A stretch of 64,000 nucleotides of DNA, from assembly GCF_021044585.1 (NCBI RefSeq), contig NZ_CP087998.1, positions 620,001 through 684,000 of the forward strand. The letters run 5' to 3'. The DNA comes from Sulfurimonas sp. HSL-3221 (GTDB lineage: Bacteria; Campylobacterota; Campylobacteria; Campylobacterales; Sulfurimonadaceae). A program made the position numbers and the translations under genes. This document shows, in pieces, positions 9,177-17,065 of this stretch (positions are counted from its first letter, which is position 1; every line of letters starts with the position of its first letter). The notes under the pieces were generated by a model. That model was not told where the DNA came from. It was given only the letters and a program-made list of their open reading frames with translations, and did not search any database.

Positions 9177-10506
9177 GATCAAGCATGCGTTCGAGCAGTT
9201 CCTGCTGGCCAAGACGGAACATCTTCCCCACGCCAGCGAGATCGCTTACCTGCTTAAAAATGTTCACAAGGATAACCCGGAGGATTTCCGCGGAATGCTC
9301 GGCCGGATCCCCCAGGATGTCCGGGGAGAGGTCCTGCTCGAACTGCCCGAAAAGCTCAAAGAGGATGCGATCGAGCACTACTCCAGTGACGAGCTCGCCG
9401 AGGCGGTCGAAGGGCTGGATTCGGACGACGCCGCAGAGCTGATCGAGGATATCGTCGATTTCGACGAAGATAAGTCCGAGGCCGTTTACGAACAGCTCGA
9501 CGAGGAAGACCGCGAAGATATCGACAAGATCCGCAGCTACGAAGATGACCAGGCCGGTGCGTGGATGCAGACGGAGCTTTTCGAAGCGACCCTTGACGAG
9601 ACGGTACGCGATGCGATCGCCCGGCTCAAACGGCTCAAAGAAGAGGGCGAACTGGAGAATGTCCACCAGCTTTACATCGTCAATGACGAGCACCGCCTGG
9701 TTGCGACCGTTGCACTGGAAGACATGATCCTGATGGATTTCGAGCAGACGTTCCGTGCGCAGATGGGGCCCAAAGAGTTCCGATCGGTCGAGGCGACCGA
9801 CGACATCGACGAAGTGGCAACGATCTTCGAACAGTACGACGTCGCCGTGCTGCCGGTTGTCGACCACGACAGCCGTCTTGTCGGGCGGATCACCTCGGAC
9901 GATATCTTCGACGTCATCGAAGAGCGTGCCACCGAGCAGATCTATAACCTCGCCGGGGTCAACGACGAGGTTGAGCAGGAAGAGGGTATCAAAGGGGTTT
10001 TCAAAAACCGTGCAAGCTGGCTCTTTGTTAACCTCCTGACGGCCATCCTCGCTTCGGCGGTCATTGGCCTGTTCGATGCGACGATCGCGGCCTATGTCCC
10101 GCTGGCGATTCTGATGCCCATTGTCGCATCGATGGGGGGCAACGCGGGCACGCAGACCCTGACGGTCATGGTACGCCAGATGGCGTTGGGGGACATCGAG
10201 TTCGGCAACGCCAAATCGGCGCTCTACAAGGAGATCGCCGTTGCGCTGCTCAACGGGCTGCTTTTTGCTTTGATTATGGGGCTGATCGCCTGGGCCTGGT
10301 TCCAGCTTCCGCTCTTGGGAATGGTCATCGGGATGGCGATGATCATCAACCTTTTTATCGCCGGCTTTTTCGGTGCTTCCATCCCCCTGCTGCTCAAGCG
10401 CCTCAACATCGACCCGGCGGTCGGCTCGACCGTCCTGCTGACGACGGCGACGGACGTCTTCGGCTTCTTCAGCTTCCTCGGACTCGCCAAGATTATCCTT
10501 CTTTGA
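9160..10506 (+). CDS. mgtE: Magnesium transporter MgtE
   Basis: MgtE is a Mg2+-gated inner-membrane magnesium channel. The 448-residue protein shows the full layout: an N-terminal acidic helical domain (about 1-125), two CBS domains (about 130-255, ending near VGRITSDDIFDVIEERATEQ), a plug helix, and five membrane segments (about 285-448) with the pore signature MPIVASMGGNAGTQTLTV. Acidic residues in the N and CBS domains are the expected Mg2+ sensors. It starts inside the end of csd3 with a GGGGGAG ribosome site, so the two are co-transcribed. Confidence 0.96.
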   Translation: MKHISEIKHAFEQFLLAKTEHLPHASEIAYLLKNVHKDNPEDFRGMLGRIPQDVRGEVLLELPEKLKEDAIEHYSSDELAEAVEGLDSDDAAELIEDIVDFDEDKSEAVYEQLDEEDREDIDKIRSYEDDQAGAWMQTELFEATLDETVRDAIARLKRLKEEGELENVHQLYIVNDEHRLVATVALEDMILMDFEQTFRAQMGPKEFRSVEATDDIDEVATIFEQYDVAVLPVVDHDSRLVGRITSDDIFDVIEERATEQIYNLAGVNDEVEQEEGIKGVFKNRASWLFVNLLTAILASAVIGLFDATIAAYVPLAILMPIVASMGGNAGTQTLTVMVRQMALGDIEFGNAKSALYKEIAVALLNGLLFALIMGLIAWAWFQLPLLGMVIGMAMIINLFIAGFFGASIPLLLKRLNIDPAVGSTVLLTTATDVFGFFSFLGLAKIILL

Positions 10507-10866
10507 TTTTTCATTGAAGGGTTTGGCTCCCTTGTAAACATTTCTATAAGATCATTGATATTTGACGGTGCGGAAGAGCGCCATAGATGCATGCCCCCGA
10601 GGGAGTACATTTATGGCATGAGTCCATTGCTAAAGCAGGCATGGCGTCAGCGAAGTAGCCGAGCTTTTCAAGTAAATCTCGCGAGGCGAAGGGTCGCTTT
10701 TACAGTTTGTAAAAATAAATGAAGTGCGGTTGACTGCACGCGCCCCGGAGGAAGTGCCCTTGGGGTATGAGCCCGCTGCTGAAGCGGACACAGCGTCAGC
10801 GTAGCCGGAGGGGCTTTCAAGGAAACATCGCGTTGCGAGCGGTACCCTTGTTTGGCTCCTGCGGCG
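10507..10866. repeat. Gene-free gap with two direct copies of an intergenic repeat
   Basis: The 360 bases between mgtE and the TonB-dependent receptor hold no convincing gene. A weak hairpin (AAGGG/CCCTT, about 10517-10533) follows mgtE. Two imperfect direct copies of a roughly 110-base element follow, at about 10585-10695 and 10736-10845. They share the order GCATG/GCACG, GAGGGAGT/GAGGAAGT, GGCATGAGTC/GGTATGAGCC, GGCGTCAGCG/AGCGTCAGCG, TAGCCG, CTTTCAAG and a GCGAGGCGA/GCGTTGCGA end. Relatives occur at 28.6 kb and 37.3 kb. Confidence 0.7.
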
Positions 10867-12888
10867 TTAGAATTTATAAGAGACGTTGGCGTAGAAGTAA
10901 CGCCCCGGTTCGTTCAGCAGCATGACGTCCCCGGCGGGATCGAGGCTGAGCAGCGTCAGGTCTTTATAGGTGTTCGAAACGGCGTAGGTCGCGTTGAACA
11001 CGTTGTCGACGCCGGCGATCAGACCGAAGTTACGGTTGATGCGGTGATCGATTTTGAGGTTCATGACCGCCCAGGCGCCGATAGCCTGTTCACCGTTCTC
11101 CGCATCGTAACGGTCCCACTGGTGTGCGGCGACGCCTTCGATGGTGGCCAGACTGTCGTCACGATAGTTCCAGTTGAGCGCCAGGTGGCCTTTGAGCGGC
11201 GGAATATCGGCAAGGTTGGTGCCGTTCTGGTCTCTGAGCGCACTGTCTTTCTTGCCGTACTGGTATGCCGCACCGAAGTCGACGTAGACGGAATCGCTGG
11301 CAAACCATGTACCGGCGATTTCGGCACCCCAGATCGTGGCGTCGATGTTCTCGAACTTGTTCTGCATGATCGTCGGCGTGGCGTTATAGTAGATATAGTC
11401 CTTCAGGCGGCTGTAAAAGAGGCGCGTCTTCAGGTTGAAATTGCTGTAGGTGTTCGTCATCCCCAGGTCGGCTTCGTAGTTCGTCGTCTGGTCAAGATCG
11501 GGCGTACCGACGATCATGCCGCTTTTCTGGAAGTAGAGCTCGCGGGCGTCCGGGACGCGGGAGGCCATACCGATCCCGCCGAAGAAGCCGAGGCTCTCCG
11601 TCAGGGAGTAGTCCGCAAAAAGGTTGAGGCCGACGGAGGTGTAGTCATTGTCCTGCAGGGCGGGATTTCCCGAGGTGATGGCCGTATCGTCATAACGCAG
11701 CCCCAGCTTGTAGGCTGCATTGGTATAGCGTTTTTCCAGTTCGGCGAAAAAGGCGACGTTGCGGGTGTCGGCATCGTTGATGCTTGGGCCCATATAGGTG
11801 CCGTTCATGTCATAAGCGCCATCCCAGTTACGCAGGCTGCCGTCGAGGCCGAGGGTCAGATCCAATGTGTCCGAAAGTGCCGTCGTGTTTTTGAGCGTCG
11901 CCCCCTGGATCGTGGAAGTGAGGTGGTTGGTCATTGTCCCCATCATCATGGAGGATTTGCGCCATTCTGTCCACATCGGGTGGTCGACGTAGGAGTAGTA
12001 GTAGGTGGCGCGGAGCTCCTTGGACCAGCTGGTCAGATCCGTGGCCACGTACTGGACGTTGTAGAGGTCCGAGTTGTCATAGCGGGCATCCATCCCGGAG
12101 TTGGGGTAGAGGACACCGTCGCTGCGGTTGCCGGTGTAGCCGAGGCGGAGTTCCTGGTTCTCGGCCAGGTTGACAAAGAGTTTTGCCATTACGGAGCGTT
12201 TTGCGTAGGCGCTGCGGTCGCGTTCGGAGGGGAGGTAGGCATTCGGAGCCTTGGCCGTGCCCGCGGCAACGGCGTTGTCGATCTGGTCGGCGAAGGTGTT
12301 TCCGCTGCCGTCCTCGTACTGGCCGCTCCATTCGCCCGAGACGCCGATCAGCGCGCGGACCGTATCGTTACCGCCTGTGAGGGTGCCGGCGACTTTCGAG
12401 TAGCCGAAGCTGCCGAGCCCGGCGTTGAAATTGCCGTGTACTCCTTTGTCCGGCTGGACGGTGTCGACGGTCACAAGACCGCTGAGCGTTCCGGCGTGTT
12501 CGACGTCATACGGCCCTTCGATGATACTGATCGAGGCGATGTTGTTCGTGATGACGTGCGAGGTCGGCGGGTCCATACGGTTGGGGCAGGCGCCGTAGAT
12601 CTTGCCGCCGTCGACGATGACGTTGATGTTGTCGCGCTTCTGGCCGCGCAGGATGATATCGTTGGCGATACCGCTGCGGCGGACCAGGGTGATGCTCGGC
12701 ACCTGCTTGGCCAATGCCTCGGCGGTGTCGGCGGATTTGATCTCTTCGGTGTTAACGTCGCTGAGCGATGAACTTTCGACGACGATGCTGCCGAGCGTCG
12801 CTACGTCGCTGTCCGTGGCGTTGTTCTCTACCGTTTCATTGGCCAGCAGTGCGGCCGCGGCCAGCGAAACCAATACTGTTTTCTTCAT
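10867..12888 (-). CDS. TonB-dependent copper receptor, OprC/NosA type
   Basis: The 673-residue outer-membrane receptor has a signal peptide (residues about 1-16), a plug domain (about 45-160) and a 22-strand-type barrel ending in the C-terminal aromatic VSYKF. The plug carries CPNRM (C about 100, M about 104), the CxxxM motif that binds copper in Pseudomonas OprC, in the family context GACPNRMDPPTSHV. An HPM triplet near residue 304 matches the second OprC motif, HxM. Copper uptake is therefore the best prediction. It also resembles NosA, which supplies copper for nitrous oxide reductase. It is monocistronic, with no TonB/ExbBD beside it. Confidence 0.88.
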   Translation of the reverse strand: MKKTVLVSLAAAALLANETVENNATDSDVATLGSIVVESSSLSDVNTEEIKSADTAEALAKQVPSITLVRRSGIANDIILRGQKRDNINVIVDGGKIYGACPNRMDPPTSHVITNNIASISIIEGPYDVEHAGTLSGLVTVDTVQPDKGVHGNFNAGLGSFGYSKVAGTLTGGNDTVRALIGVSGEWSGQYEDGSGNTFADQIDNAVAAGTAKAPNAYLPSERDRSAYAKRSVMAKLFVNLAENQELRLGYTGNRSDGVLYPNSGMDARYDNSDLYNVQYVATDLTSWSKELRATYYYSYVDHPMWTEWRKSSMMMGTMTNHLTSTIQGATLKNTTALSDTLDLTLGLDGSLRNWDGAYDMNGTYMGPSINDADTRNVAFFAELEKRYTNAAYKLGLRYDDTAITSGNPALQDNDYTSVGLNLFADYSLTESLGFFGGIGMASRVPDARELYFQKSGMIVGTPDLDQTTNYEADLGMTNTYSNFNLKTRLFYSRLKDYIYYNATPTIMQNKFENIDATIWGAEIAGTWFASDSVYVDFGAAYQYGKKDSALRDQNGTNLADIPPLKGHLALNWNYRDDSLATIEGVAAHQWDRYDAENGEQAIGAWAVMNLKIDHRINRNFGLIAGVDNVFNATYAVSNTYKDLTLLSLDPAGDVMLLNEPGRYFYANVSYKF

Positions 12889-12982
12889 TCTTGTCCTTCA
12901 TTCAATTACATTCAAAACCGTCAATAGTAGAGCAAAAGTGTTAGGAGTCTGTTAAATGCTTATCGCTTCGCAGAGGATGCGT

Positions 12983-12988
12983 TACAAT
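12983..12988 (+). promoter_or_regulatory. -10 box of the 49-residue membrane protein
   Basis: TACAAT lies 7 bases before the ATG at 12996, inside a spacer after the divergent receptor gene. The arrangement again predicts almost no leader. Confidence 0.4.
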
Positions 12989-12995
12989 GGCGCCC

Positions 12996-13145
12996 ATGAA
13001 TGACAAAACGAAACAGATCATCAAAATCGTCCTGCTGCTCGCCGGGTCGGCCTTTTTTCTTTTTCAGGGTTTTTCCCTGCTCTTCACGGAGCAGGACGTG
13101 ACGCCGGAGAAGGTCGAAGCCGTTATGCAGGGCAGCGCAGAGTAA
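12996..13145 (+). CDS. Small single-pass membrane protein, 49 residues
   Basis: The frame encodes a 49-residue protein with a basic start (MNDKTKQIIK), one hydrophobic segment (about residues 9-30) and an acidic tail (TEQDVTPEKVEAVMQ). That is the pattern of a type II or signal-anchored membrane microprotein with its tail in the periplasm. I do not recognise a family. Another in-frame ATG lies at 12987, but it overlaps the -10 box TACAAT. The 3' end overlaps the end of the convergent agmatine deiminase gene by 23 bases. The clean codon pattern and promoter make it more likely real than not. Confidence 0.55.
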   Translation: MNDKTKQIIKIVLLLAGSAFFLFQGFSLLFTEQDVTPEKVEAVMQGSAE

Positions 13146-14166
13146 CGCAGGCGGGGAACTGCATCGTTACGCAGTGCAGCGAACCGTGCTGCCGGATCAG
13201 GACGCTGCAGTCGATACCGATGACCTCCCGGTCGGGGAAGAGGCGTCTGAAAATCGCCAGTGCTTCGTCGTCGTGGGGGTCGTTGTAGACCGGGACAAGG
13301 ATGGCGCCGTTGATGATGAGGAAGTTCGCGTAGGTCGCCGGCAGCCGTTCGTCCTCAAAATGGATCGCCTCGGTCATCGGCAGAGGGACGAGACGGAAGG
13401 GCTCGCTACGGTCATTGCGCAGCGCCTGTAGCTCCCGCTCCATCGTCTGCAGTGCCTCGTAGTGCTCGTCGGCAGCATCCGTGCATTGGACGTAGCAGAT
13501 GGTGTCGGCGTCGCAGAAGCGGGCGAGGGTGTCGATGTGGCTGTCGGTATCGTCCCCGGCAAGGTAGCCCGAGGTGAGCCAGAGGGTCCGTTTCACCCCC
13601 AGGGTCTCAGAAAGGACCGCTTCGATCTCTGCACGGCTTGTCAGTGTGCTGTTGCGGTTGGGGTTGAGCAGACACTCTTCGGTGACGAGCAGCAGCCCTT
13701 CGCCGTTGCTCTCGATCCCGCCCCCTTCGAGAATGAAACGGTGCGAAGTTGTGGGAGCGCCGTAGCATCCGGCGATTGCATTGGTCATGGCGCTGTCCCT
13801 GGCCGCTTCGAACTTGCCGCCCCACCCGGTGAAAGTGAAGTCCTGGATAAGGCACCCCGCCTCCGTTTCGACGGTAATGCCGCTGCAGTCGCGTGCCCAG
13901 GTGTCGTCGGTTTTGTACGCTATGAAACAGCGGTTCGCTCCCGGGGCGACGTAACGCTGGACGCGGGCAATGTCGTCACAGACAATAAGGCAGGGCTGAT
14001 AGCGGGAGACGGCTTCGGCGATGCGGGCAAACGTGCGGCACGCTTCGTCCAGGTAGGGGGCCCAGTCGCTGTCGGCGTGGGGGAAGATCAGCTGGACGAA
14101 GGACTGGGGTTCAAACTCGGCGGGGAGACGTTTCGGCTGGGGCACTGCTGGGCTCGCTATATTCAA
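13123..14166 (-). CDS. Agmatine deiminase / peptidyl-arginine deiminase family protein
   Basis: The 347-residue protein belongs to the guanidino-group-modifying family (PAD_porph). These enzymes hydrolyse agmatine to N-carbamoylputrescine in polyamine synthesis; H. pylori HP0049 is a relative. Visible family signatures are DDTWARDCSGIT, FILEGGGIESNGEG, DDTDSHIDTLARF and the catalytic cysteine in GSLHCVTMQFP near the C-terminus. The start is uncertain: TTG at 14166 gives MNIASPAVPQPKRLPAEFEPQ, while a GTG six codons later gives a family-like start; no ATG lies before LPAEFEPQ. It shares a palindromic divergent promoter with alr. Confidence 0.88.
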   Translation of the reverse strand: MNIASPAVPQPKRLPAEFEPQSFVQLIFPHADSDWAPYLDEACRTFARIAEAVSRYQPCLIVCDDIARVQRYVAPGANRCFIAYKTDDTWARDCSGITVETEAGCLIQDFTFTGWGGKFEAARDSAMTNAIAGCYGAPTTSHRFILEGGGIESNGEGLLLVTEECLLNPNRNSTLTSRAEIEAVLSETLGVKRTLWLTSGYLAGDDTDSHIDTLARFCDADTICYVQCTDAADEHYEALQTMERELQALRNDRSEPFRLVPLPMTEAIHFEDERLPATYANFLIINGAILVPVYNDPHDDEALAIFRRLFPDREVIGIDCSVLIRQHGSLHCVTMQFPACVTLRCPA

Positions 14167-14171
14167 TTTAT

Positions 14172-14185
14172 GACATTATAATGTC
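14172..14185. promoter_or_regulatory. Palindromic divergent -10 element between agmatine deiminase gene and alr
   Basis: GACATTATAATGTC is a perfect 14-base palindrome that places TATAAT on both strands. On the plus strand TATAAT (14177-14182) is 5 bases from the alr ATG. On the minus strand it is 8 bases from the TTG start. The same bases would be melted for both genes, so initiation in the two directions should be mutually exclusive. This is read directly from sequence; activity is inferred. Confidence 0.65.
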
Positions 14186-14187
14186 GT

Positions 14188-15207
14188 ATGGCTTTTATCA
14201 CCCTAGACCGCAAAGCGTTTCACCACAATCTCAATATGATCTCCAAACAGCTCCAGAGCCGTGACAAGATCGCACTGGTCCTCAAGGACAATGCCTACGG
14301 GCACGGGTTGAAGCAGATCGCGCAGGTCGCGAGCAAATACGGGATCACCCGGGCCGTCGTCCGCAGCATTGACGAAGCGGAGCAGGTCCGGGACAAGTTC
14401 CATTACATCCTCGTCCTTGCGGATACGCCCTCAGTGCTGATGCCCGCGTACTGTTTTACCATAAATGCGATGGAGCAGATCAAGAGCTTTCCCCCCGGCA
14501 GCCGGGTGGAGCTCAAGGTCGATACAGGGATGCACCGCAACGGGGTCCCGCCGCACCTGCTGCATCACGCTTTTGAAAAGATCAGCAAAAACGGCTTGAA
14601 GCTCGAAGGGGTAATGACCCACCACCGCAGTGCGGATGAGATGGGAAGCGAATATTTCTGGCAGCGCCACACCTTTGAAAGCGTCAAGCGCGAAGCCCTG
14701 ATGCTGGCCAAACGCTACGGCTTCACGAAGCTCCGCTTTCACTCCGCGAACTCCGCGGCGACCTTTAGAAGCCACGAGGGACATGATGATATGGTGCGTG
14801 TCGGTATCGCGGCGTACGGCTGTCTGGAGATGCCCGAGGGCCTGCCGCAGCCGGACCTGCTCCCGATTCTTTCGCTCTGGGGCGAAAAGATCTCCCAGCG
14901 GCGGCTCAACCAGGGCGAACGCGTCGGATACGGCGGGTGTTTCAGTGCCGATCGTCAACTGCAGGTCAGCAACTACGACGTCGGGTATGCCGACGGGCTG
15001 CTGCGGACGGCCTCGAACCGCTACAGCGCCCCCGGCGGCGAAAAAATGCTGGGGCGCGTCTCCATGGACAACTGCAGCTTTGCCGGCGACGCGGACGAGT
15101 TGCTCATCTTCAACGATGCCCGCAGCTACGCGCAGGCGGCCGGGACCATCTCTTACGAGGTCCTTGTCGGCCTGGACCCCCGCTTGCCGCGCAAGATCAT
15201 CGAGTAG
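14188..15207 (+). CDS. alr: Alanine racemase
   Basis: Alr is the PLP enzyme that makes D-alanine for peptidoglycan. The 339-residue protein is of normal, slightly short length. The PLP lysine is in ALVLKDNAYGHG (about residues 28-39). The second catalytic residue, a tyrosine, should lie in the ERVGYGG region (about residue 250). The barrel motif ELKVDTGMHRNG and the end ISYEVLVGLDPRLPR are also family-typical. A TATAAT box lies 5 bases before the ATG and no ribosome site is seen, so the message is probably leaderless. Confidence 0.95.
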   Translation: MAFITLDRKAFHHNLNMISKQLQSRDKIALVLKDNAYGHGLKQIAQVASKYGITRAVVRSIDEAEQVRDKFHYILVLADTPSVLMPAYCFTINAMEQIKSFPPGSRVELKVDTGMHRNGVPPHLLHHAFEKISKNGLKLEGVMTHHRSADEMGSEYFWQRHTFESVKREALMLAKRYGFTKLRFHSANSAATFRSHEGHDDMVRVGIAAYGCLEMPEGLPQPDLLPILSLWGEKISQRRLNQGERVGYGGCFSADRQLQVSNYDVGYADGLLRTASNRYSAPGGEKMLGRVSMDNCSFAGDADELLIFNDARSYAQAAGTISYEVLVGLDPRLPRKIIE

Positions 15208-15222
15208 CGCTTAAAGAAGTGT

Positions 15223-15615
15223 TTACCCGGTGACTTTGATCACCGCTTCGGCGAAGACCACTCCGTCGATCCCCTCGAACGCCATCGCCTCGATCTGCGC
15301 CTCATCTTCGATATAGGTCAGTACCTTCGCATCGAAAAGGTAGGTCTCCGCGACCTTCTGCACCGAAGGAGCCAGGGTGCTCTCGACCAGGATAAAGCGC
15401 GCACCGCTGTTTTCGGCAAAGAGCGCTTCTTTGACCGAGGCAGCTTCGAGGGCGAAGGGGATGTCGTTCGCTTGACAATAAGAAACAAGGTCGAGGTTGG
15501 ACGGGTCCCATGCGAAAAGTACCGTGCTGCCCGCGGGGGTCGCCGCAATCGCTTCGGGACCGTCGATGTGGTAGAAAGATTCCGATGCCAGATGCGGGTG
15601 GCCGAAGATCAGCAT
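15223..15615 (-). CDS. Conserved small protein of unknown function
   Basis: The 130-residue protein begins MLIFGHPHLASESFYHI. It alternates beta strands and helices (for example GSTVLFAWDPSNLDLVSYC and ARFILVESTLAPSVQKVAE), suggesting a small Rossmann-like fold without a recognisable catalytic motif. I chose the ATG at 15615, one base after the stop of the preceding gene; a longer frame would run back through that gene. It is the last gene of the ribA-rsmG-PP0621-type run and converges on alr. Function unknown. Confidence 0.7.
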   Translation of the reverse strand: MLIFGHPHLASESFYHIDGPEAIAATPAGSTVLFAWDPSNLDLVSYCQANDIPFALEAASVKEALFAENSGARFILVESTLAPSVQKVAETYLFDAKVLTYIEDEAQIEAMAFEGIDGVVFAEAVIKVTG

Positions 15616-15616
15616 T

Positions 15617-15847
15617 TCAGGCACCCTCCATGCAGCTTTTTGAACAGTAGTATTTTCCCTCTTTGATAAAGGCTTCCTTGACGCTGACGAAGACGCCGCA
15701 AGCTTCACAGGGCACCATCGTGTCATCGTCACTCTTTTTGGAAGTAGTGTCGGACTTCGGTTGCTTCGCGACCGGCGTACTTTTTTTGAAGAAGATGAAA
15801 TAGACGGCGGCGATGACGCCGAGGACGAGCAGGATTTTCAAGAGCAT
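15617..15847 (-). CDS. PP0621-type small membrane protein with zinc-ribbon-like cysteines
   Basis: The 76-residue protein has one N-terminal membrane segment (LLKILLVLGVIAAVYFIFF), a basic and polar linker, and a C-terminal metal site made of CEAC (about residues 47-50) and CSKSC (about 68-72). This matches the PP0621 family of small proteins; their role is unknown. Its ATG overlaps the end of rsmG by 10 bases, so it is translated as part of that operon. Confidence 0.78.
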   Translation of the reverse strand: MLLKILLVLGVIAAVYFIFFKKSTPVAKQPKSDTTSKKSDDDTMVPCEACGVFVSVKEAFIKEGKYYCSKSCMEGA

Positions 15848-16431
15848 GCGGTCTCCTTGGGAGGGTTGATAAGAAGGTAGTGGCGTTCCTCGGTCTCGAT
15901 GATGCGGAAGGGCAGATCCTCCGGCACTTCGTTATAGACGTTTTCGCCCTTGTAAAAGAGCAGCATCGTTGCCGCATCCCGGTAGGGGGTGCTGAGGTTC
16001 AGGAGCATCCCGGTATCGGTCACGGCCCGGGAGGTGATGAGGTCGAAGCGCTGATCGGGAAGCGCCTCGACGCGGCAGTTGGCCACGGTGACGTTCTCCA
16101 GGTTCAGCGTCGCTTTGACGAACTGCAGGAACCCGGCGCGTTTTTGCAGCGGTTCGACCAGGGTCCAGTGGGTCTGCGGCTGCGCCATTGCGAGGATCAG
16201 CCCGGGGAACCCCGCACCGGTCCCGATATCCATCGCCGTCGCCACCGGCGGCAAAAAGGTAACGGGGTAGAGGGCGTCGTAGAGGTAATACTCTACTGTC
16301 GCGGCATCCTTGTAGCCACTGAGGTTATGGACCTTGTTCCACTGCAGGAGCAGGTCGCGGTAGCGCTCCAGGTGGGAGAACAGCTGCGCGGGGGCATCGG
16401 GGAGGGCGGTGATCTTCTGGGCGAATGTCAT
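15838..16431 (-). CDS. rsmG: 16S rRNA (guanine-527 N7)-methyltransferase RsmG
   Basis: RsmG (GidB) methylates G527 of 16S rRNA using SAM; loss gives low-level streptomycin resistance in many bacteria. The 197-residue protein has the family's N-terminal helices with LQWNKVHNLSG (about 30-40), the SAM-binding GTGAGFPGLILA (about 70-81) and the later DLITSRAV motif. It lies three bases after ribA in the same direction and overlaps the PP0621-type gene. Confidence 0.95.
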   Translation of the reverse strand: MTFAQKITALPDAPAQLFSHLERYRDLLLQWNKVHNLSGYKDAATVEYYLYDALYPVTFLPPVATAMDIGTGAGFPGLILAMAQPQTHWTLVEPLQKRAGFLQFVKATLNLENVTVANCRVEALPDQRFDLITSRAVTDTGMLLNLSTPYRDAATMLLFYKGENVYNEVPEDLPFRIIETEERHYLLINPPKETACS

Positions 16432-16433
16432 GA

Positions 16434-17003
16434 TTAAAAGAGGTGCCCCATCTGCTCTTTTTTGACCTGCAGATAGTTTTCGTTGTGCTCGTTGGGGTCA
16501 ATGACGATGGGCAGGCGCTCGACGATCTCGACCCCCTCGATGGCGTTGATCTTCTGGGGGTTGTTGGTCAGCAGGCGGATCTTTGTAATCCCGTAGTGGG
16601 CCAGGATGAACTGGACCATTTCGTAGGTACGTTCGTCGGCCGCAAACCCCAGCTGATGATTGGCCGCGACGGTGTCGAAGCCTTTGTCCTGCAGGGCGTA
16701 GGCGTTGATCTTGTTGAGCAGCCCGATGTTACGTCCCTCCTGTCGCAGGTAGATGACGATGCCGCCCTCTTTTTCGATCATGTTGAGGGCATAGGCGAGC
16801 TGGTCGCCGCAGTCGCACTTGAGACTGCCCAGTGCGTCGCCGGTAAGGCACTCGGAGTGGACCCGTACGACCGGGGTGTCGCCGAAAGGCTCCCGCAGGA
16901 TCGCCAGGTGCTCTTTATGGCCCTGTTTGAAGGCTTGGACTTTAAACTTCCCGAAACGGGACGGGAGGTTGGCAACATCAGAAATCTTTATATTTTGAAG
17001 CAA
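16434..17003 (-). CDS. ribA: GTP cyclohydrolase II
   Basis: RibA opens the imidazole ring of GTP in the first step of riboflavin synthesis. The 189-residue monofunctional form carries the zinc site CLTGDALGSLKCDCG, the YLRQEGRNIGLLNKINAYALQDKG catalytic region and the LLTNNPQKI motif. Start: TTG at 17003 gives MLQNIKISDVANLPSRFGKF, which aligns with the H. pylori protein as I remember it; no ATG lies upstream of the conserved core. It is divergent from hemB across about 60 bases, so both likely use promoters in that spacer. Confidence 0.95.
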   Translation of the reverse strand: MLQNIKISDVANLPSRFGKFKVQAFKQGHKEHLAILREPFGDTPVVRVHSECLTGDALGSLKCDCGDQLAYALNMIEKEGGIVIYLRQEGRNIGLLNKINAYALQDKGFDTVAANHQLGFAADERTYEMVQFILAHYGITKIRLLTNNPQKINAIEGVEIVERLPIVIDPNEHNENYLQVKKEQMGHLF

Positions 17004-17065
17004 AAACAGTTCTTTAACGATGGAATTGTTACAATGCGATTATAGCAAAATTGTCAAGGGTGAAC

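Noticed and set aside
10852-12771. A 639-codon open frame on the plus strand
   Set aside because: It is antisense to the TonB-dependent receptor, whose signal peptide, plug and barrel are all recognisable. GC-rich third positions keep antisense frames open; the translation has no domain or ribosome site.
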